Source: Pseudomonas sp. PDM18 (GTDB lineage Bacteria > Pseudomonadota > Gammaproteobacteria > Pseudomonadales > Pseudomonadaceae). From it: a stretch of DNA of 64,000 nucleotides. Of the stretch, positions 59,517 through 64,000 are shown piece by piece. Made by a program: the position numbers and the translations under genes. The first letter of the stretch is position 1, and each line of letters starts with the position of its first letter. The DNA lies in assembly GCF_014852585.1 (NCBI RefSeq), contig NZ_JACVBX010000001.1:620001-684000 (forward strand). The letters run 5' to 3'. Under the pieces are notes generated by a model that was not told the origin of the DNA, searched no databases, and saw only the letters and a program-made list of their open reading frames with translations.

Positions 59517-61491
59517 TGGCGTCCTCCAGACGGCACCACTGGCGCCAGGTGCGGCGCAATTGCGCCAGCGCGGCACGGGCCAAGCGGTTGGGTTCGTTGT
59601 CGCCCTGCAGATCGTGCGCGAGGGCCTCTTCCAAAGGCGAGCAGAGGCTTTCCAGGCGCTGCTCGCGCCCGCCTCCGGGCCCTTTTTCCAGCACGCTGCC
59701 CAGCGCGCCGAGGAACTGGTCGCGGCGTTTGCGCAACTGTCCCTGGGCGCCGCTGAGGCAGGAGCGCAGGTGGATCAGCTCGTTGCCCAGGTCCAGCGCC
59801 AGCAGACCGTCCTGCCAGCGCCGCTGCTCCTCCTTCGGCAACAGGGTGTAGTGCCGCGCCAGGCGGATCAGGCGGTCGGCCATGCGCCCGCCGAACCAGC
59901 TCTCGGCTTCGGCCAGCGGCCGCCGGGTCAGCCGCCCGAGGTCTTCGCAGGTGGCCTGGATCAACCGCCGGTTGAGCCAGTCCGCCGGCAGGGTGAGCAG
60001 GCGGAACACCAGCACCGCAAAACCCACGCCGATGACGATGCCCTGCGCCGAATTGAGCAGATTGGCGAGGTCGTACCTCATCACGTTGCTCGGCGCCACC
60101 AGGGTGATGAAATGGATCGAGAAGGATGTCGCCGTACCCGCCAGCGCCGGCGTCGCCATGCCCAGCAGCGCAAAGAACAGCGGCACGCCCAGGGCCAGGC
60201 AAAGCAGCGGGAAGCCGTTCCACTGCGGCAGCAGCCACTGGGTCACCACCGCAGCGGCGGGCACGGCGAGGAGAATGCCGCGCAGGAAGCCCAGACCGAT
60301 GGCGACTGCGTTGTCACGGTTGGCGAACAGGCTGCAGATCACCGCGGCCAGCAACATGCCACCCGTAGCCGCCGGCCAGGCCGTGGCCATCCAGAAGGCC
60401 GACATGCCTAGCAGCGCCAGCGCACTGCGCAGTCCATAGAACAACGCCATCAACCAGTCGCGGTGCCAGGACAGGGTGCCGGTGGCGACATCGTCCACCC
60501 GCCCGTCCGCCACCGCTCGCATGGTCTTCTCCGAGTTCAGCGCCTTGAGCAGCAGCAGGGCGCAGCGGGTCAGGCAATAACGCAGGTCGTTGGAGTAGCC
60601 CTCTTCCAGACCAGCCTCCTGCAAGCGCTGCTGCAATGAACGTATGGCATCGACCTGCGGATCGTCCAGTACAGCGCGCAGTTCGTCGAACCAGGGTTGC
60701 AGACGCGCGCGGTCCTCGGCATCCAGCACGCTGCGCTGGCGGGCCACGCCGCGCGCGGTGCGCAGCAGGCTGAGCAGGTCGCGGGAAAGAATCCGCAGCG
60801 CACGCGAACGCATCCGCCCGCGGTAGCCCTCGAACCAGGCGTGGTCACGCTGCACATCGACTTCGACGATCTTGCCCAGCGCCTGCAGCAGGCCCTTTAT
60901 CTGCCGCGCGTCGGCGTCGATCTCGCTGCGCGCGGCCTGCATGCCGGTGAGCCAGGTGGCGTGGGCCTGCTTGTCCAGGTTGGCCTCGACGCGGCGCGGC
61001 CAGAGGATGGCGCTGACCGCCGAGGCGCAGATAATCCCCAGGCAGATTTCCGTACTGCGCGCCACAGCCTGATCGAAGACGTCCAGCGGATGGCTGATCG
61101 CCGGCAGGCCGATGATCGCCACGGTGTAGCCCGACAGCACGAACGCGTAAGAGACGTGGTTGCGCAGGGAAGTGGAAGCGGCGGTACAGAGCCCTAGCCA
61201 GAGCGAGATGGCCAGCAGGAATAGCCAGGGCGTCTGGGCGAACAGCGCGAGCATCACCACCGACATGACCGTGCCGATCAGGGTCCCGATCAGGCGGAAG
61301 ATGCCCTTGGCGACCACCATGCCCGACAGCGGCTGGGAGACGATGAACACCGTCATCAGCGCCCACTGCGGCTGTTCGAGGTCGAAACGGAAGGCACACC
61401 AGAGCGCCAGGCCGCCTGCCAGGAGGGTCTTGATCGCGAATTTCAGCGCCAGCGTATCCGGCGCGAGGAATGCCTGTAGCGTAGGTCGCAC
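59503..61491 (-). CDS. FUSC family efflux transporter (AaeB-like, PA3304-type)
   Basis: A 662-aa protein with two sets of about six helices separated by a cytoplasmic helical domain, the plan of the fusaric acid resistance/AaeB family that exports aromatic carboxylic acids. N-terminal KFAIKTLLAGGLALWCAFRFDLEQPQWALMT, here split over residues 18-47, is characteristic. Operon with DUF1656 and HlyD proteins. No LysR regulator adjoins. Confidence 0.92.
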   Translation of the reverse strand: MRPTLQAFLAPDTLALKFAIKTLLAGGLALWCAFRFDLEQPQWALMTVFIVSQPLSGMVVAKGIFRLIGTLIGTVMSVVMLALFAQTPWLFLLAISLWLGLCTAASTSLRNHVSYAFVLSGYTVAIIGLPAISHPLDVFDQAVARSTEICLGIICASAVSAILWPRRVEANLDKQAHATWLTGMQAARSEIDADARQIKGLLQALGKIVEVDVQRDHAWFEGYRGRMRSRALRILSRDLLSLLRTARGVARQRSVLDAEDRARLQPWFDELRAVLDDPQVDAIRSLQQRLQEAGLEEGYSNDLRYCLTRCALLLLKALNSEKTMRAVADGRVDDVATGTLSWHRDWLMALFYGLRSALALLGMSAFWMATAWPAATGGMLLAAVICSLFANRDNAVAIGLGFLRGILLAVPAAAVVTQWLLPQWNGFPLLCLALGVPLFFALLGMATPALAGTATSFSIHFITLVAPSNVMRYDLANLLNSAQGIVIGVGFAVLVFRLLTLPADWLNRRLIQATCEDLGRLTRRPLAEAESWFGGRMADRLIRLARHYTLLPKEEQRRWQDGLLALDLGNELIHLRSCLSGAQGQLRKRRDQFLGALGSVLEKGPGGGREQRLESLCSPLEEALAHDLQGDNEPNRLARAALAQLRRTWRQWCRLEDANGTA

Positions 61492-61610
61492 GCGGTCTCT
61501 CGAAAGGGTCCGGATCTATCGCATAAAGATAGTCGGCAACGGGGATGACGGAATCGTTGTCGATAATATTATTAGCAGGCTAACAATATGTCATCCCGAC
61601 TTTCGTCGAG

Positions 61611-61640
61611 GCAAAAAAAACGGGCGACCTAAGTCGCCCG
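61611..61640 (-). terminator. Terminator of ccoM
   Basis: CGGGCGAC/GTCGCCCG with a CTAA loop, followed on the minus strand by eight T; 34 bp after the ccoM stop. Confidence 0.92.
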
Positions 61641-61673
61641 AAGTGCCTTGCGTGCTCTGTGTATCCGTAAGGA

Positions 61674-61784
61674 TCAGCCCTTCTTGTGGCTGTCCTTCCA
61701 GATGAAAATTCCGACCCCACCGAAGAACAGAACCATGAGGCCAACGGTGAGGACGCCTGCTAGAACCACTTCGTCGATGAACAT
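61674..61784 (-). CDS. ccoM: cbb3-type cytochrome oxidase small subunit CcoM
   Basis: A 36-codon ORF reading MFIDEVVLAGVLTVGLMVLF then FGGVGIFIWKDSHKKG. It is a single-helix protein very like CcoM of P. stutzeri, a small subunit that stabilises cbb3 oxidase. AGGAGG eight bases before ATG is an excellent ribosome site. No other cco genes are nearby, so it is an orphan locus. An Anr-type box lies 70 bp upstream. Confidence 0.85.
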   Translation of the reverse strand: MFIDEVVLAGVLTVGLMVLFFGGVGIFIWKDSHKKG

Positions 61785-61853
61785 GATGCTGGCCTCCTGT
61801 TGCCTACATCGTCTGGGGATGTGTGCAGATTACCGGCGGCCGGGTGGGACCAA

Positions 61854-61867
61854 TTGACCTGGATCAA
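61854..61867 (-). promoter_or_regulatory. Anr/FNR box upstream of ccoM
   Basis: TTGACCTGGATCAA fits TTGAT-N4-ATCAA with one change. A weaker second match CTGACGCAGATCAA lies at 61904-61917. Low-oxygen activation by Anr would suit a cbb3 subunit. Confidence 0.75.
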
Positions 61868-61987
61868 TGGTCGACAAGGCGCTTTCCGGGGAGGGCCGGA
61901 GCACTGACGCAGATCAAGTTCCGGAGGGTATCGGGTGCGGCGGGAAGCCGCGCAGAGCGGGGCCTTGCGGTCCCGGGAGGGGGTAAA

Positions 61988-62149
61988 TCAGCGCTTCTTC
62001 GGCTTGTTCTTGCCCTTCTTGCGTGGCTTGCCCAGTGGCAGCGCCTGCTCGAAGGCCTTGCGCACGTCCTGCAGACGCTTTTCGTGCACGTCGTGGATGC
62101 GCTTGTCGCGCTCGGCGGTGAAGTCGATCAGCTTGTCGTCGTTGCTCAT
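61988..62149 (-). CDS. Small Lys-rich hypothetical protein (53 aa)
   Basis: From MSNDDKLIDFTAERDKRIHD the product has a helical charged N-terminal part and a Lys-rich tail (GKPRKKGKNKPKKR). It overlaps the alkB stop by ATGA, so it is expressed with alkB. The basic tail suggests nucleic acid binding; no function is known to me. Its position matches a small PAO1 gene beside PA3306. Confidence 0.82.
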   Translation of the reverse strand: MSNDDKLIDFTAERDKRIHDVHEKRLQDVRKAFEQALPLGKPRKKGKNKPKKR

Positions 62150-62745
62150 GGCAGGGCGTGCACCAGGCGGAAAGTCAGATTCAGGCGCGGAGCAACCGGA
62201 CGGCGCGTCTTGGCAACCTGATGTTGCCAATAATGCTGTGTCGCGCCAGACATGACCAGCAGCGATCCGCCGGCCAGCTCGATGGAGTGTTCGATTGTAT
62301 TTCGTCCCTTGCGCCGCAGATCGAAGCGCCGCGTGCCGCCAAGGTTCAGCGAGGCCACCACCGGGTTGCGTCCGAGCTCCGGCTCGTCGTCGCTGTGCCA
62401 GCCCATCGAGTCCTGGCCGTCGCGGTAATAGTTGAGCAGCACGCCGTTGAAGCGCTGGCCGGCGGTCTGCTCCACCGCCGAGCGGATTTCCGCCAGCAGC
62501 GGCGTCCAGGGCAGCGGCGCGTGGGTCTGGCCGGAGTAGGTATAGAAAGCCTCGGGATCGCCGTACCAGTTGACCAGGCGCGGCACCGGGTAATCGCGCC
62601 CGTGCAGGTGCACGACGGTCTGCTCCCAGGGCGTCTGTTCGAGCAATTGCTCAAACCACTGGGCCGCGCGTACCTGCGTGCACCAGTCGGGAATCAGGCG
62701 CAGCTCGGCATCGGATAGAAGGATCGGGGCGTCGTCGAACAGCAT
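62146..62745 (-). CDS. alkB: AlkB-type 2-oxoglutarate/Fe(II) dioxygenase
   Basis: A 199-aa member of the AlkB family. The substrate lid and beta-strand core lead to HSDDEPELG (His-x-Asp iron ligands), the distal His in TQHYWQHQV, and RLNLTFR with the 2-oxoglutarate Arg. It repairs N-alkylated bases by oxidative demethylation. This short form resembles ALKBH2/3-like bacterial enzymes. It is first in a two-gene unit with a basic small protein. Confidence 0.93.
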   Translation of the reverse strand: MLFDDAPILLSDAELRLIPDWCTQVRAAQWFEQLLEQTPWEQTVVHLHGRDYPVPRLVNWYGDPEAFYTYSGQTHAPLPWTPLLAEIRSAVEQTAGQRFNGVLLNYYRDGQDSMGWHSDDEPELGRNPVVASLNLGGTRRFDLRRKGRNTIEHSIELAGGSLLVMSGATQHYWQHQVAKTRRPVAPRLNLTFRLVHALP

Positions 62746-62793
62746 GGAAAGCTCGGTTACTCAGCGATGGGGCCAGTCTACTCCCCCGCCTGG

Positions 62794-63099
62794 TCAGACC
62801 TCGACATCGATCCACAGCCCCTTGCGCTGGGCGGCCTGTACGTCTTCGCCCAGTTCCTCGACTTCCTCCAGTTCTTCCAGCGCCTCGCCCTCGGGGGTGC
62901 CGTCGGCGAGCTGGCGACGTTTGCGCCGGCGCTGGTATTCCTCGCGCAGCGCCTGTTCGTCAGGGCGACGCTCCAGCTCCACGCCGGCATTGCCCGCGCT
63001 GGGCGCAGGCGGAGTCACCGGGGCGACATCCGGTCGCGGCTTGGGCACGTCCTGCTGGGCAGTGACGGGTGCCAGACTATGGGGAATGGGCGGCAGCAT
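62794..63099 (-). CDS. Hypothetical protein, Pro/Glu rich (101 aa)
   Basis: From MLPPIPHSLAPVTAQQDVPK, a disordered Pro-rich half is followed by a charged helix (ALREEYQRRRKRRQLADGTPEGEALEELEEVEEL). It matches PA3307 in position. No recognisable domain; similar flagellar-region or division proteins are known to be disordered, but I assign no function. Confidence 0.75.
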   Translation of the reverse strand: MLPPIPHSLAPVTAQQDVPKPRPDVAPVTPPAPSAGNAGVELERRPDEQALREEYQRRRKRRQLADGTPEGEALEELEEVEELGEDVQAAQRKGLWIDVEV

Positions 63100-63332
63100 C
63101 GAGTGTTCCTGGGGGCGAGCCCCTGTGGGGAAGTGCGCTGACAAGTCCTCTGGTCAGGCTATCGGCCAGAGTGCTACAGACTTGAGTGTGCCTCGCTACA
63201 CTTTCCACGATTCGCGATGAGTGCGCGCCTCCAACTGGCCCTGCCAATGATTCGGACGACCGGAGGCGCCGACGGCCATCGCTGAACGCTGCGCGTTCCG
63301 GTACCATAGCCGGCTTTTTTTGGGAGGTGTCC
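63100..63332. other. Intergenic promoter region of rapA
   Basis: Just over 230 bp with no gene. GGGAGG lies six bases before the rapA ATG. AT-rich stretches at 63175-63215 probably hold divergent promoters. Confidence 0.5.
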
Positions 63333-64000
63333 ATGGCGCAGTATCAACCCGGTCAACGCTGGATCAGCGACAGTGAAGCGGAACTCGGCCTGGGGACCAT
63401 CCTGGCACTGGACGGCCGCATGCTCACGGTGCTCTATCCCGCCACCGGTGATACCCGCCAGTACGCCGAGCGCAATGCACCGCTGACCCGTGTGCGCTTC
63501 GCCCCAGGCGATCAAATCACCCATTTCGAAGGCTGGAAGATGACCGTCCGCGAAGTGGACGAGATCGACGGCCTGCTGATCTACCACGGCCTCACCGCGC
63601 AGAACGAGCAGCACACCGTCCCGGAAACCCAGCTGTCGAACTTCATCCAGTTCCGCCTGGCCAGCGACCGCCTGTTCGCCGGGCAGATCGACCCGATGTC
63701 CTGGTTCGGCCTGCGCTACCACACCCTGGAACACCGCACCCGCCTGCTGCAGTCCTCGCTCTGGGGCCTGGGCGGCGCCCGCGCGCAACCCATCGCGCAC
63801 CAGTTGCACATCGCCCGCGAAGTCGCCGACCGCATGGCGCCGCGCGTCCTGCTGGCCGACGAAGTGGGCCTGGGCAAGACCATCGAAGCCGGCCTGGTGA
63901 TCCACCGCCAGCTGCTCTCCGGCCGCGCCAGCCGCGTGCTGATCCTGGTGCCGGAGAACCTGCAGCACCAGTGGCTGGTGGAAATGCGCCGGCGCTTCAA
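63333..64000 (+). CDS. rapA: RNA polymerase-associated helicase RapA/HepA (5' part)
   Basis: The first 222 codons of a gene that runs off the window, starting [19 protein letters not shown] with GGGAGG upstream. The N-terminal Tudor-like SH3 repeats are followed by the Swi2/Snf2 Walker [14 protein letters not shown] near residue 178 and the VPENLQHQW segment. RapA recycles RNA polymerase from stalled post-termination complexes. It matches PA3308. Confidence 0.95.
   Translation, partial: MAQYQPGQRWISDSEAELGLGTILALDGRMLTVLYPATGDTRQYAERNAPLTRVRFAPGDQITHFEGWKMTVREVDEIDGLLIYHGLTAQNEQHTVPETQLSNFIQFRLASDRLFAGQIDPMSWFGLRYHTLEHRTRLLQSSLWGLGGARAQPIAHQLHIAREVADRMAPRVLLADEVGLGKTIEAGLVIHRQLLSGRASRVLILVPENLQHQWLVEMRRRF

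Overview
The window looks like a chromosome segment of a Pseudomonas from the P. aeruginosa lineage. It is GC-rich with compact operons and Pseudomonas REP-like repeats. From about 32.7 kb to the right end the gene order follows, as I recall it, the P. aeruginosa PAO1 PA3284-PA3308 neighbourhood: anti-sigma/ECF sigma, FabH2, ankyrin protein, then HIT protein, HrpA, FadD1, FadD2, alpha/beta hydrolase, PhaJ1, MFS, FUSC efflux, AlkB and RapA. Other genes are interleaved, so it is probably a relative rather than P. aeruginosa itself. The species is an inference.

Left chromosomal part (1-9.3 kb): the 3' end of an amino-acid ABC ATPase, a pirin, then a five-gene set for decaprenylphosphoryl-D-arabinose: a DUF212/PAP2-like putative phosphatase, a UbiA phosphoribosyltransferase, a GtrA protein, and DprE1 and DprE2 homologues. 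An O-methyltransferase, two NlpC/P60 lipoproteins, a sirtuin, a Tag-family glycosylase and ttcA follow.

Prophage (about 9.33-24.89 kb): a Pf1-type filamentous phage (inovirus) inserted between ttcA and a DnaJ-like gene. The core runs on the minus strand from an excisionase-like regulator through ssDNA-binding protein, coat protein CoaB, adsorption protein CoaA, a pVI-like protein and Zot to replication initiator and integrase. A divergent repressor and two palindromic operators lie upstream. A 25-codon ORF directly behind coaB and a 36-codon ORF coupled to zot are likely unannotated phage genes. Left cargo: a small basic protein, a cold-shock protein and a lone receiver domain. Right cargo (19.4-24.4 kb, visibly AT-rich) holds two defence-like modules: (i) a translationally coupled pair with a ParB/DUF262-like (IIDGMQR) protein and a HEPN (RNxxxH) protein, and (ii) a retron with a PRTase plus winged-helix effector, an msr-msd RNA bounded by a perfect 13-nt a1/a2 inverted repeat, and a retron-type reverse transcriptase.

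Right chromosomal part (24.9-64 kb): DnaJ-like, Yip1, SprT, CoA-transferase and acyl-CoA dehydrogenase, an OprO/OprP porin, a DedA-rhodanese fusion, the FabH2-ECF-anti-sigma operon, LysR/MFS, an acyltransferase, a diguanylate cyclase, HrpA, a chemoreceptor and two fadD genes. Between fadD1 and fadD2 a lipase (probable type VI secretion phospholipase) and its lipoprotein partner have been inserted. The insertion is flanked by a ~110-bp direct repeat of the fadD2 3' end and terminator. The end of the window holds phaJ1, an AaeB-type efflux operon, an orphan ccoM with Anr boxes, alkB and the start of rapA.
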